A stretch of 8,903 nt of DNA from Campylobacteraceae bacterium (lineage in GTDB: Bacteria > Campylobacterota > Campylobacteria > Campylobacterales > Campylobacteraceae): positions 1 to 8,903 of the forward strand of contig JAISNG010000159.1 of NCBI GenBank assembly GCA_031276365.1. Direction: 5' to 3'. The notes beneath the pieces are model-generated. The model did not search any database, was not told the origin of the DNA, and saw only the letters and a list, made by a program, of their open reading frames with translations. The position numbers were made by a program, and so were the translations under genes. Of this stretch, positions 1 to 6,525 are shown in pieces (positions within the stretch are counted from its first letter, which is position 1; each line of letters begins with the position of its first letter).

Positions 1-41
1 GTTCATAAGGGCGTTATGTTTTTTAACCTCCCGTCCCCTCT

Positions 42-93
42 GTCATTCCTGCGCGAATGACAAACTTACGAAATAAACGCATATTGTAAGGGA
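42..93. repeat. Dispersed palindromic repeat, copy 1 (degenerate)
   Basis: A perfect inverted repeat GTCATTC-N6-GAATGAC occupies 42-61. It is followed by a tail containing CGCATATTGTAAGGGA at 78-93. The tail closely matches CGCATATCGTGAGGGA in copy 2, and the GAA(T/C)GACAA segment before it is also shared. This resembles the REP-like intergenic repeats with a GTCATTCCCGC core found in many Gram-negative genomes. The assignment is by resemblance only. Confidence 0.6.
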
Positions 94-105
94 GTTCTTT
101 TCTTT

Positions 106-175
106 CGTCATTCCCGCGACCGAACGACAAGCGAACACAAGTGAGCGCATATCGTGAGGGAAAGCGGGAATCCAA
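106..175. repeat. Dispersed palindromic repeat, copy 2 (long form)
   Basis: Outer arms ATTCCCGC (110-117) and GCGGGAAT (164-171) are perfect inverted complements. They enclose 46 bases that carry GAACGACAAGCGAAC and CGCATATCGTGAGGGA. The inner part is the homologue of the tail of copy 1, so both copies derive from one composite unit of about 55-70 bp. Copy 1 has lost the outer right arm. No transposase gene accompanies the repeats, so mobility in trans or an ancient insertion is possible but not shown. Confidence 0.6.
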
Positions 176-270
176 AAGAAAAACCAAATATGAAAGAATA
201 CAAAAGCAAATCATCAAACGCTAATCTCTCTTATGTAATGCTTATTTTATTGCAAAATTTTTAAAAATGA

Positions 271-290
271 ATTCTCGCCTGCGCGGGAAT
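271..290. repeat. Dispersed palindromic repeat, copy 3 (short form)
   Basis: Arms ATTCTCGC (271-278) and GCGGGAAT (283-290) flank the loop CTGC, with one G:T-type mismatch in the stem. Read on the minus strand it gives CCATTCCCGCGCAGGCGAGA, the same core as copies 1 and 2 in opposite orientation. Unlike copy 2 it lacks the inserted middle block. Confidence 0.5.
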
Positions 291-406
291 GGCATAGATG
301 GGTGTTATTTTTACACAACCCCATGTATTATTCAAATTTTCTTTCCATGCAAACGATTGAAATACAATAAGCTGCCTTTAAAAAACTGCTTTTTATACGC
401 ACATAA

Positions 407-430
407 CATGAGAGCCGATTTGCTCTCATG
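407..430 (-). terminator. Hairpin downstream of efflux operon, possible terminator
   Basis: CATGAGAGC (407-415) and GCTCTCATG (422-430) form a perfect 9-bp stem with a 6-base loop, 55 bases past the stop codon of the outer-membrane channel gene. It is the strongest hairpin in this gap and lies where the operon's transcript should end. In the minus direction it is followed by TTATGTG, not a long T run. It is therefore an imperfect intrinsic terminator, or a hairpin that protects the 3' end of the transcript. Confidence 0.45.
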
Positions 431-442
431 GTAATATTTACT

Positions 443-463
443 CTTATTTGGTCTTTAAATAAG
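443..463 (-). terminator. AT-rich hairpin just after efflux operon
   Basis: CTTATTT (443-449) and AAATAAG (457-463) form a perfect 7-bp inverted repeat with a 7-base loop. It lies between the stop codon of the outer-membrane gene and the stronger hairpin at 407-430. A run of seven T on the minus strand (470-476) precedes it rather than follows it. The stem is AT-rich and weak, so it may only assist termination. Confidence 0.25.
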
Positions 464-485
464 GTTCTTAAAAAAATGAACGCTT

Positions 486-1895
486 TTAGTCATTACCTTT
501 TGTCCAGCCGCCGCCGAGCGCTTTAAAGAGCGATACGCCGCTGCTAAGCAAAGCTTGATGAGTCTGTATTCTTGCTAATTTCGCACTTAAAAGCGAACGC
601 TCCGCATCAAGCACAGAGAGAAAATTCACATTTCCCGCTTCATATTCATAGCGTACCAACTCCAGCGTTCTGGCAATATCCGCCTCATAATCAAGAGCAT
701 TTTTATGATTTAACTCCAAAAGAGAGCGCGAAGCAAGAGCATTATAAACTTCCCTGAACGCATTCAGCACTGTTTTTTCGTAATTGAGCGCATTTATATC
801 TTTTTGTATTGCGGCGATATCAACATTCGCGCCCGTTCTGCCAAAATCAATCAGCGGCGCGGCAAGATTTACTCCGATGTTCCATGTTGAAGCGCTGCTT
901 TTAATCAGATTCTCCGCGTCCGCACTGTCAAGTCCAAACAATCCCGAAAGAGATAGACTCGGGAAATACGCTGCGCGCGCAACGCCAATCAACTCATTTG
1001 ATGAGATAAGCTGCTGCAGGCTTGCCTCAACATCAGGACGGTTTTCAAGTATGCTTGAGGGTATGTCTGTTGGTACATCTATATCATTTGGCAAAACAGC
1101 GAGTAAAATAGTTCTCTCGGCAAGCAAATCTTTCACATCGCGTCCCAAAAGAATCCCGAGCGCACTGCTTGCAACGGCGATTTGCTGTTCTATATTGTTT
1201 TTCGTGATTTTTGCAGATGTCAATAAAGACTGCTGCTGTACCATTGTACTTTCTCTATCAGCACCCTCTTCAAAACGTATCTTTGTCAATTCCAGCGTTT
1301 GTTCGCGCGTTTTAATCGTATCTTCCGTAACGGCAAGCTGCTCTTTTAGGGATACAAGCACAAAATAACTGTCCACGACACTGCTCGCCAGCGAAAGCCT
1401 GATAGCATCTGCGCTTGCTTCGGAGCTAAGGAGTGCGGCTTTTGCGGCTTCATTTGATAAACGCACTCTGCCCCACAAATCCACTTCGTAATTTAAAATA
1501 GCGCTTAAAGAAAAGTCGTTAAACAGCGACCTTCTGCCGCCAGAAGTGTAAGCCTCTTCGCTTGTTTCAGTTCTTGCACCGCCGCCTTTTGCCGACAGCG
1601 ACGGATACAAATCGGCTTCTTTAAGAGCCAGCGACGCTCTTGAAAGAGAGATATTTAAAAGCGCTATTTCAAAGTCTTTGTTATTATTCAAAGCTTCATC
1701 TACAAGCGAATTCAGTGCTTCGTCGTTGTACTCTTTCCACCACTCTTGATTGATGGTTGAATTTGCATTTGTTACGTTAAACCCAGATATTTGTATATCC
1801 GCGCTCTCCACACTTTTTATGTCAAGTTTTGGGGATAGCGAACAACCGCTTATGATAAGCGCTAAAAGCGGTAGTGAGACAAGTTTAATATTCAT
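486..1895 (-). CDS. TolC/OprM-type outer-membrane efflux lipoprotein (CmeC-like)
   Basis: This is the outer-membrane channel of a tripartite efflux pump, of the NodT/OprM lipoprotein branch of the OEP family. It has 469 residues with the start chosen here, the usual length. Residues 1-18 are a lipoprotein signal peptide with lipobox ISGC, making Cys18 the likely acylated N-terminus. Family signatures are EVDLWGRVR near 137-145, SSILENRPDV in the middle, ARAAYFPSLSLSG after it, and APLIDFGR in the second repeat. The two OEP repeats are long helices rich in Ala, Leu and Glu. An in-frame ATG at 1928 would add 11 residues (MRKNWKKGAEA) ahead of the signal peptide. The ATG at 1895 is preferred because GGGAG sits 8 bases upstream and it gives a normal lipoprotein leader. 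With this start the gene overlaps the pump gene by 11 bp, implying translational coupling as the last operon member. Family assignment is firm; the substrate is unknown. Confidence 0.95.
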   Translation of the reverse strand: MNIKLVSLPLLALIISGCSLSPKLDIKSVESADIQISGFNVTNANSTINQEWWKEYNDEALNSLVDEALNNNKDFEIALLNISLSRASLALKEADLYPSLSAKGGGARTETSEEAYTSGGRRSLFNDFSLSAILNYEVDLWGRVRLSNEAAKAALLSSEASADAIRLSLASSVVDSYFVLVSLKEQLAVTEDTIKTREQTLELTKIRFEEGADRESTMVQQQSLLTSAKITKNNIEQQIAVASSALGILLGRDVKDLLAERTILLAVLPNDIDVPTDIPSSILENRPDVEASLQQLISSNELIGVARAAYFPSLSLSGLFGLDSADAENLIKSSASTWNIGVNLAAPLIDFGRTGANVDIAAIQKDINALNYEKTVLNAFREVYNALASRSLLELNHKNALDYEADIARTLELVRYEYEAGNVNFLSVLDAERSLLSAKLARIQTHQALLSSGVSLFKALGGGWTKGND

Positions 1896-4800
1896 CGCTT
1901 CTGCTCCCTTTTTCCAATTTTTTCTCATATTTCTCTCTTGTTGAGAGAAACTTCATGTTTAACTTTGCAAGCCAGCTGTAAAACAACGGAACAAAAAATA
2001 TCGCTATAGTCGTTGAAGCTATCATACCGCCGATAACGCCTGTACCAATAGCATGACGGCTTGCGGCTCCAGCTCCCGAACTTATCGCAAGAGGTATAAC
2101 TCCAAGCGTAAAAGCCAAAGATGTCATAACTATCGGTCTGAAACGCAGTTTCGCCGCCTCTATAGTCGCGTCAAATATATTCATGCCGCGTTCTTGAGCC
2201 AACATTGCAAACTCTACTATAAGTATAGCGTTTTTAGCCGCAAGTCCTATAAGGACAAGAAGTCCTATTTGAAAATAGATATCGTTGGTTATGCCTCGCA
2301 GCCATACAGCCAATATAGAACCAAACACGGCAAACGGCACGGCAGTTACAACTGCAAGCGGCATGAGCCATCTCTCGTATTGCGCGGCAAGAATGAGAAA
2401 GATAAATATAATACCAAATATAAAAGCGCGCGCGCCTGTTCCTTCCATCTCTTTTTCTTGATAAGAAGAGCCTATCCAGCCGATGTCGTAGCCTTCGGGC
2501 AATATGCTTCTTGCTATACTCTCTATCGTTTCAAGAGAGTCTCCCGAAGTATATCCCAAAGCAGCCTCGCCCGTGATTTTGGCAGCAGGAAATACATTAT
2601 ATCTATCCACAGTATCTGGTCCCACAATCTTCTTAAACGTCAAAATAGAACTTAACGGTATGAGATTGCCGTCACGCGAACGTACGAAGATATTGTTAGC
2701 GTCTTCGGGCTTTTGTCTGTACTGCTGTTCTGCTTGCATGTTTACGCGGTAAGACCTGCCGTAAAGATTAAAATCATTCACATAAAACGCGCCGAATGTC
2801 GTCTGCAAAGCCGCAAATGCGTCGCTTATGCCGACATTGTAAGCTTTGGCTTTTTCCTTGTCTATCTCAACTTTAAACTGAGGATAAGTGTTGTCAAATG
2901 TAGTTCTTACATTTGTCAATTTGCCCGTCTTCGCTGCCTCTGCTACGATTTTATCCGCAAGCTCCTTTAAATCATTCAAGCTGTTGCCTGTTTTATCCTG
3001 CACATACATTTCAAATCCGCCGGACAAACTAAGTCCCATAATTGGCGGTGGATTTAGCGTATAAACTGTAGCTTCTGGCATACCCATAAAAAACATTCCA
3101 TTTAGCCTGTTGGCTATCTCAAAAGAGCTTTGATTGGCGTTTTTGCGCTCTTTCCAGTCTTTAAGTACGATAAATGACGCGGCAGAGCTTGTCTTAAGTC
3201 CTCCTGCCGAAATGTCGTATCCTGAGATAACCGTTACTGTTTTTACTTCATCTAACGAGCTTGCTATAGCGTGAAATTTATCTCCAACCTCAATCGTCCT
3301 GTCCAATGATGAAGCAGGCGGAAGCTGTATAATGGATAGCAGCATGCCCTTATCTTCGGCAGGAACAAGTTCGCTCTGTACTTCATAAAAGAGTTTGACA
3401 GTAACGCCCATTAAAACGGCAAAAATCAAAATCGCTATAACGCCGTATCTTAATATCAATTTCACGCCGTCTGTAAAAATACGCGTTGACCAGTCAAAAA
3501 AATCGTTGAATTTTTGTACTATCCAAAACGGTTTTGGTTCATGCTTTGACAAAAATACCGAACATAAGGCGGGTGTGAGCGTAAGCGCAACTATGCCCGA
3601 AATCACAACGGAAATAACAACGGTAATCGCAAACTGCTTATATATCTCGCCTGTAAAACCGCCCATGAATGAAACTGGGATAAACACGGCGCAAAGTATC
3701 AAAACGATAGCAACAACAGGACCTGTAACCTCCTGCATGGCTTGCACAGCAGCATCTTTAACGGATATTTTGGGATGCGAACGCAAAATCCTCTCTATAT
3801 TTTCTATAACGATAATCGCGTCATCTACGACAATACCGATAGCAAGCACCAGACCAAACAGCGTCAAAAGATTGATGGAAAAGCCAAACGCATACATACC
3901 CGCAAACGTACCAACGATAGAAACAGGAACTGCCAGCATCGGAATGATAGTAGCTCGTATATTGCCTAAAAACATGTAGATAATAATCATAACAAGCACA
4001 AGAGCTTCAATAAACGTCTTGATAACTTCATCTATAGAGATTTTGATAAAATCCGTCGTGTCGTACGGAATGTTATATTGCAAACTTTCAGGAAAATCCG
4101 CGCGCAACTCTTCAAGCGCTTTGTCCACAGCTTCGGCAGTTTCAAGCGCGTTTGCGCCAGACTGTAAAAATATGCCTATGGCTACAGCCTCTTTTCCTGA
4201 CAATTTGCCCTGTGCGTCGTATGACTCTATGCCAAGCTCCACATCGGCAACATCTTTAAGCCTTAAAGCAGAACCGTCCGAATTGGTAAAAAGTATGATA
4301 TTTTTAAACTCTTCCACATTTGTAAACCGCCCGTCTGTCGTAATGGAATATGTGAAAGCTTCATTGCCTTTATTGGGCGACTGGTTAAATTTACCCGGAG
4401 CAAATTGACTGTTTTGCTCTCTTATGGCGGCAAGTACATCTGTAGGAGAGAGATTGTATTTTGAAAGCATGTCTGGTTTGAGCCATATGCGGATAGAGTA
4501 GTTTTGCCTGCTGAACAGTGCGGCATCGCCTACTCCTGGGACGCGTTTTAAATGGTCTATGATATTAATAAGAGCGTAATTTGCCATATATCCCACATCA
4601 AGGGTATTGTTATCCGAATATAAAGCAACGAGTTTGAGTATCGTAGAGGAACGTTTCACAACAGTAACGCCGTTCGCCTGTACTTCGGCAGGAAGCAGAT
4701 TAATCACTTGCTGAACACGGTTATTTACATTGATAGTTGCCTGGTCGGGGTCTGTGCCGATTTTAAAAAATATATTCATCATCATCGTGCCGCTTGCAGA

Positions 4801-5049
4801 CGAAGTAGATGTGATATACATCATATCATCTACGCCATTTATCTGCTGTTCCAGCGGAGAAGCTACGGTATTGGCGATAGTTTCCGCGCTAGCGCCCGTA
4901 TAACTCGTAACCACCATGACCTGCGGCGGAGTAACCTGCGGATACTCTTCCACTCCCAAAGAGTTCATAGATACGATACCTGCGATAATAACTACAATAG
5001 AAATTACCGTTGCAAAAATCGGTCTATATATAAAAAACTTTGAAAACAT
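1885..5049 (-). CDS. RND (HAE1) inner-membrane multidrug efflux pump (CmeB/AcrB-like)
   Basis: This is the proton-driven transporter of a tripartite exporter, 1054 residues and full length for the AcrB/MexB/CmeB family. The N-terminus MFSKFFIYRPIFA is the typical cytoplasmic cap leading into TM1. A large periplasmic porter/docking domain follows (about 35-335), then TM2-TM6, a second periplasmic domain (about 555-870), and TM8-TM12. The proton relay is intact: Asp409-Asp410 in TM4 (IGIVVDDAI), Lys939 in TM10 (GLAAKNAIL), and Arg971 with Thr976 in RFRPIVMTS. TM1 and TM7 flank the porter domains as in AcrB, and the DPDQATINVNNR and RVPGVGDA motifs are present. The start codon shares one base with the adaptor's stop (TAATG), with AAAGAAGG 7 bases upstream, so the two are translationally coupled. 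The short tail after TM12 (LSTREKYEKKLEKGSRSDEY) is charged. Drugs, bile salts and detergents are typical family substrates; the actual ones cannot be read from sequence. Confidence 0.97.
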   Translation of the reverse strand: MFSKFFIYRPIFATVISIVVIIAGIVSMNSLGVEEYPQVTPPQVMVVTSYTGASAETIANTVASPLEQQINGVDDMMYITSTSSASGTMMMNIFFKIGTDPDQATINVNNRVQQVINLLPAEVQANGVTVVKRSSTILKLVALYSDNNTLDVGYMANYALINIIDHLKRVPGVGDAALFSRQNYSIRIWLKPDMLSKYNLSPTDVLAAIREQNSQFAPGKFNQSPNKGNEAFTYSITTDGRFTNVEEFKNIILFTNSDGSALRLKDVADVELGIESYDAQGKLSGKEAVAIGIFLQSGANALETAEAVDKALEELRADFPESLQYNIPYDTTDFIKISIDEVIKTFIEALVLVMIIIYMFLGNIRATIIPMLAVPVSIVGTFAGMYAFGFSINLLTLFGLVLAIGIVVDDAIIVIENIERILRSHPKISVKDAAVQAMQEVTGPVVAIVLILCAVFIPVSFMGGFTGEIYKQFAITVVISVVISGIVALTLTPALCSVFLSKHEPKPFWIVQKFNDFFDWSTRIFTDGVKLILRYGVIAILIFAVLMGVTVKLFYEVQSELVPAEDKGMLLSIIQLPPASSLDRTIEVGDKFHAIASSLDEVKTVTVISGYDISAGGLKTSSAASFIVLKDWKERKNANQSSFEIANRLNGMFFMGMPEATVYTLNPPPIMGLSLSGGFEMYVQDKTGNSLNDLKELADKIVAEAAKTGKLTNVRTTFDNTYPQFKVEIDKEKAKAYNVGISDAFAALQTTFGAFYVNDFNLYGRSYRVNMQAEQQYRQKPEDANNIFVRSRDGNLIPLSSILTFKKIVGPDTVDRYNVFPAAKITGEAALGYTSGDSLETIESIARSILPEGYDIGWIGSSYQEKEMEGTGARAFIFGIIFIFLILAAQYERWLMPLAVVTAVPFAVFGSILAVWLRGITNDIYFQIGLLVLIGLAAKNAILIVEFAMLAQERGMNIFDATIEAAKLRFRPIVMTSLAFTLGVIPLAISSGAGAASRHAIGTGVIGGMIASTTIAIFFVPLFYSWLAKLNMKFLSTREKYEKKLEKGSRSDEY
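1904..1908 (-). promoter_or_regulatory. Ribosome-binding site deciding the channel gene start
   Basis: GGGAG on the minus strand lies inside the 3' end of the pump gene, 8 bases before the ATG at 1895. No comparable site sits at a good distance before the ATG at 1928, so it supports the shorter protein. Confidence 0.7.
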
Positions 5050-6218
5050 TATTCAGCCTTCTTTGGAACAGGTTTTACATCGGCGCCGTCTTCTTTTATT
5101 TTAGTAAGATTGTCAATGATTACCTCATCGCCTTCGTTTAAGCCGCTTTTGACAATAATCTCGCTGTTTGCTATCGTATTATCAACATCTACATAAACCT
5201 TTGAAGCCTTATTGCCTTTGGCTATAAAAACGTAAGTTCCCATAGCATCTTGCAATATCGCCTTTTGCGGTACTACAAATACATCTTTTTGTATTAGCCC
5301 CTCTAAAGAAACTCTCACAAAAAGTCCTGGTATCAAAACGCCGTCTTTGTTGTTAAATGTAGCTCTTGCCTTGATAGTTGCAGTCTGCGGGTCAACAAGA
5401 TTATCCAGAAAATCAAATGTACCGAGTTTTTCGTATGATTCGCCTGCAGGCGTGAAAAGCTTCACAGGAAGTTTAGCGTTTGTGATACTTTTCCAGTCTC
5501 CGCGCGCAAGCGTATATCTTTTCTTTAAAAGTTCTATATCAGGCAGTGAAAACTCCGCATATACGGGGTTGGTCTGCGTGATAATCGCAAGTACGGAGTT
5601 TGATGCGCTTGTGCCTACATAACTTCCCAAATCCTGCATGTTTTGCCCGATACTGCCGCTTGCCGTAGCTCTTATCTGCGTATATGCAACATCAACTTTT
5701 GCATTGTTTAAGGCCGCGTTTGCCGCTTCTACCTGCGCTTTTGACGTCTCATACGCACTTAAAGCCTGCTCATATTCTCTTTGGCTGATGGCATTTTTTT
5801 CGTATAACTTTTCACTTCTTTGCCAATTGCGTTCCGCCTGTTTAAACGAAGCGTCTGCCACTGAAACCTGCGCCTTTGCAACATCATAAGCGGCTTGATA
5901 TTTGGCTGGGTCTATTTGATATAGAAGTGTACCCTCTTTTACAAACGAACCTTCTTTGAAAAATTTTTTCTCCAAAGTGCCCGGCACTCTTGCAACGACT
6001 TGCACCTGCTGAACGCTTTTGATTCTTGCAGGATATTCAAGATTGACAGAAATATCGCGCTTATGCACCGTAAATGTATTCACAGGCAAAGGCGGCATCT
6101 GCCGCTCTCCAGCCGCGTTTTGACCTGCGCCTGCGCCTTTTTCGCAGCCTGTGATAAATAATAGACAGATAACTGCGGCGATACCGTATCTAATCGGTGA
6201 AAATTTATGTAAACTCAT
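5049..6218 (-). CDS. Periplasmic adaptor (membrane fusion) lipoprotein of RND pump (CmeA/AcrA-like)
   Basis: This adaptor bridges the inner-membrane pump and the outer-membrane channel. It has 389 residues, normal for the AcrA/MexA/CmeA family. Residues 1-24 form a lipoprotein signal peptide ending ITG-C with Cys25 as the lipidated residue. The order is then a beta-barrel/lipoyl strand, the first lipoyl half (RVPGTLEKKFFKEGSFVKEG, about 78-97), an alpha-hairpin coiled coil rich in Ala, Gln and Glu (about 105-178), the second lipoyl half (YTQIRATASGSIG), and the beta-barrel domain from VYAEFSLPD. The membrane-proximal domain follows, with DPQTATIKARATF and IPGLFVRV. The reading frame extends to an ATG at 6263, but the ATG at 6218 is chosen. 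It has GGAG 8 bases upstream, starts a proper lipoprotein leader, and leaves the predicted promoter outside the coding region. First gene of the operon; no regulator gene is adjacent. Confidence 0.95.
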   Translation of the reverse strand: MSLHKFSPIRYGIAAVICLLFITGCEKGAGAGQNAAGERQMPPLPVNTFTVHKRDISVNLEYPARIKSVQQVQVVARVPGTLEKKFFKEGSFVKEGTLLYQIDPAKYQAAYDVAKAQVSVADASFKQAERNWQRSEKLYEKNAISQREYEQALSAYETSKAQVEAANAALNNAKVDVAYTQIRATASGSIGQNMQDLGSYVGTSASNSVLAIITQTNPVYAEFSLPDIELLKKRYTLARGDWKSITNAKLPVKLFTPAGESYEKLGTFDFLDNLVDPQTATIKARATFNNKDGVLIPGLFVRVSLEGLIQKDVFVVPQKAILQDAMGTYVFIAKGNKASKVYVDVDNTIANSEIIVKSGLNEGDEVIIDNLTKIKEDGADVKPVPKKAE

Positions 6219-6226
6219 CTTTGTAG

Positions 6227-6230
6227 CTCC
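6227..6230 (-). promoter_or_regulatory. Ribosome-binding site deciding the adaptor start
   Basis: GGAG on the minus strand lies 8 bases before the ATG at 6218. The alternative ATGs at 6263 and 6251 lie near the predicted transcription start and lack such a site. Confidence 0.65.
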
Positions 6231-6260
6231 AAGTATATTAAATTTGTGCATATAAAAAAT

Positions 6261-6274
6261 CACATTAAGCTGTG
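6261..6274. promoter_or_regulatory. Short dyad at predicted efflux transcription start
   Basis: CACA-TTAAGC-TGTG is a small inverted repeat overlapping the predicted +1 region of the efflux promoter, a position suited to a repressor operator. A related CACA-TAAAC-TGTG occurs at 6440-6452. The arms are only 4 bp, so it is suggestive only when taken with the duplication. Confidence 0.3.
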
Positions 6275-6275
6275 C

Positions 6276-6284
6276 ATTCTATCA
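6276..6284 (-). promoter_or_regulatory. Candidate extended -10 promoter of efflux operon
   Basis: On the minus strand the sequence TG-A-TAGAAT is an extended -10 element, with TAGAAT matching 5 of 6 bases of TATAAT. It would start transcription near 6269, giving a leader of about 50 bases before the adaptor ATG at 6218. No good -35 hexamer exists at 16-18 bp: the 17-bp position gives TTCGTT, inside the heptanucleotide repeat tract. The extended -10 could compensate. Predicted by eye; no experimental support. Confidence 0.45.
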
Positions 6285-6295
6285 TAATAAATGTT

Positions 6296-6328
6296 AACAA
6301 CGAACAACGAACAACGAACAACGAACAA
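6296..6328. repeat. Heptanucleotide tandem repeat (CGAACAA)n upstream of efflux operon
   Basis: Four perfect CGAACAA copies (6301-6328) follow a partial copy AACAA (6296-6300), about 4.7 units in all. The tract begins 12 bp upstream of the candidate extended -10 (6276-6284) and covers the -35 area. Short tandem repeats at promoters are known sites of slipped-strand copy-number change. Whether this tract varies cannot be told from one sequence. Confidence 0.9.
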
Positions 6329-6439
6329 CAGTTTTTAGCTTATTTCTAATTATTTTAATCGCAAAATAAAAAAATCACATTCAACATTTTTCAAGTCAAA
6401 TCTTGCTCTATGCAGCATGTTAAATCCAAAAACCACCCT

Positions 6440-6462
6440 CACATAAACTGTGCATGTTATCA
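6440..6462 (-). repeat. Second copy of the efflux promoter-proximal motif
   Basis: On the minus strand this stretch reads TGATAACATGCACAG then TTTATGTG. The promoter-proximal block at 6261-6284 reads TGATAGAATGCACAG then CTTAATGTG. The two differ at three substituted positions and one single-base gap over about 24 bases. The copies share the TGATA and ATGCACAG words and the TGTG end. This may be a duplicated operator or promoter remnant. Confidence 0.6.
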
Positions 6463-6468
6463 AACATG
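6453..6468. promoter_or_regulatory. Perfect 16-bp dyad, candidate operator
   Basis: CATGTT-ATCA-AACATG is a perfect 6-bp inverted repeat with a 4-base spacer, overlapping the duplicated motif. Its size and symmetry suit a dimeric helix-turn-helix repressor. It lies about 170-185 bp upstream of the predicted efflux -10, which is far for simple repression. Its regulator, if any, is not encoded in the window. Confidence 0.35.
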
Positions 6469-6525
6469 TGTTAATGGTTAAAAACAAAAACTGCTTTTAA
6501 CGCTCTGTTTTGGCATTTACAATTA

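Larger units (their letters stand above)
1..485. other. Gene-free intergenic region with palindromic repeats
   Basis: No open reading frame here shows family features or a credible ribosome-binding site. The left part (42-175) holds two decayed copies of a GTCATTCC-type palindromic repeat, and a third dyad lies at 271-290. The stretch 176-270 is AT-rich with nothing recognisable. The stretch 291-406 is also AT-rich and holds no gene. Positions 407-463 contain two inverted repeats just beyond the 3' end of the efflux operon. The window edge cuts the region, so the gene on its left is unknown. Confidence 0.7.
6264..6525. other. clpA-efflux spacer, no gene
   Basis: This AT-rich stretch has no supportable coding sequence or RNA gene on either strand. 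It holds the efflux promoter candidate, the heptanucleotide tract, the 13-base word AAAAAATCACATT at 6369-6381 (also at 6254-6266), the word GCATGTTA at 6415-6422 and 6452-6459, and a 16-bp dyad at 6453-6468. Near 6477-6501 a loose AT-rich inverted repeat GTTAAAA-N11-TTTTAAC is also visible. No strong terminator separates clpA from the efflux operon. Confidence 0.6.

Noticed and set aside
42..175. CRISPR array
   Set aside because: Only two diverged copies exist with no uniform spacer length; the units are internally palindromic intergenic repeats.
23..217. Minus-strand 64-residue open frame across the left repeats
   Set aside because: It is made almost entirely of the palindromic repeats, lacks a convincing ribosome-binding site and resembles no protein family.
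784..1368. Plus-strand open frame of 194 residues inside the outer-membrane channel gene
   Set aside because: It is antisense to a well-supported OEP-family gene; its Ser/Cys-rich composition is typical of a shadow frame.
1896..1928. N-terminal extension of the outer-membrane channel (ATG at 1928)
   Set aside because: It would put charged residues before the lipoprotein leader and lacks a good Shine-Dalgarno; the ATG at 1895 has GGGAG 8 bases upstream.
2053..5104. Several plus-strand open frames opposite the pump gene
   Set aside because: All are antisense to the full-length RND transporter with intact motifs; their Arg/Lys/Ser/Tyr-rich compositions show no domain logic.
6219..6263. N-terminal extension of the adaptor protein (ATG at 6263)
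   Set aside because: It starts almost at the predicted transcription start and buries the lipoprotein signal; the ATG at 6218 has a GGAG site.
6477..6501. GTTAAAA-N11-TTTTAAC inverted repeat as clpA terminator
   Set aside because: It is AT-only apart from one pair, has a large loop and no T run on either side in the transcribed direction.
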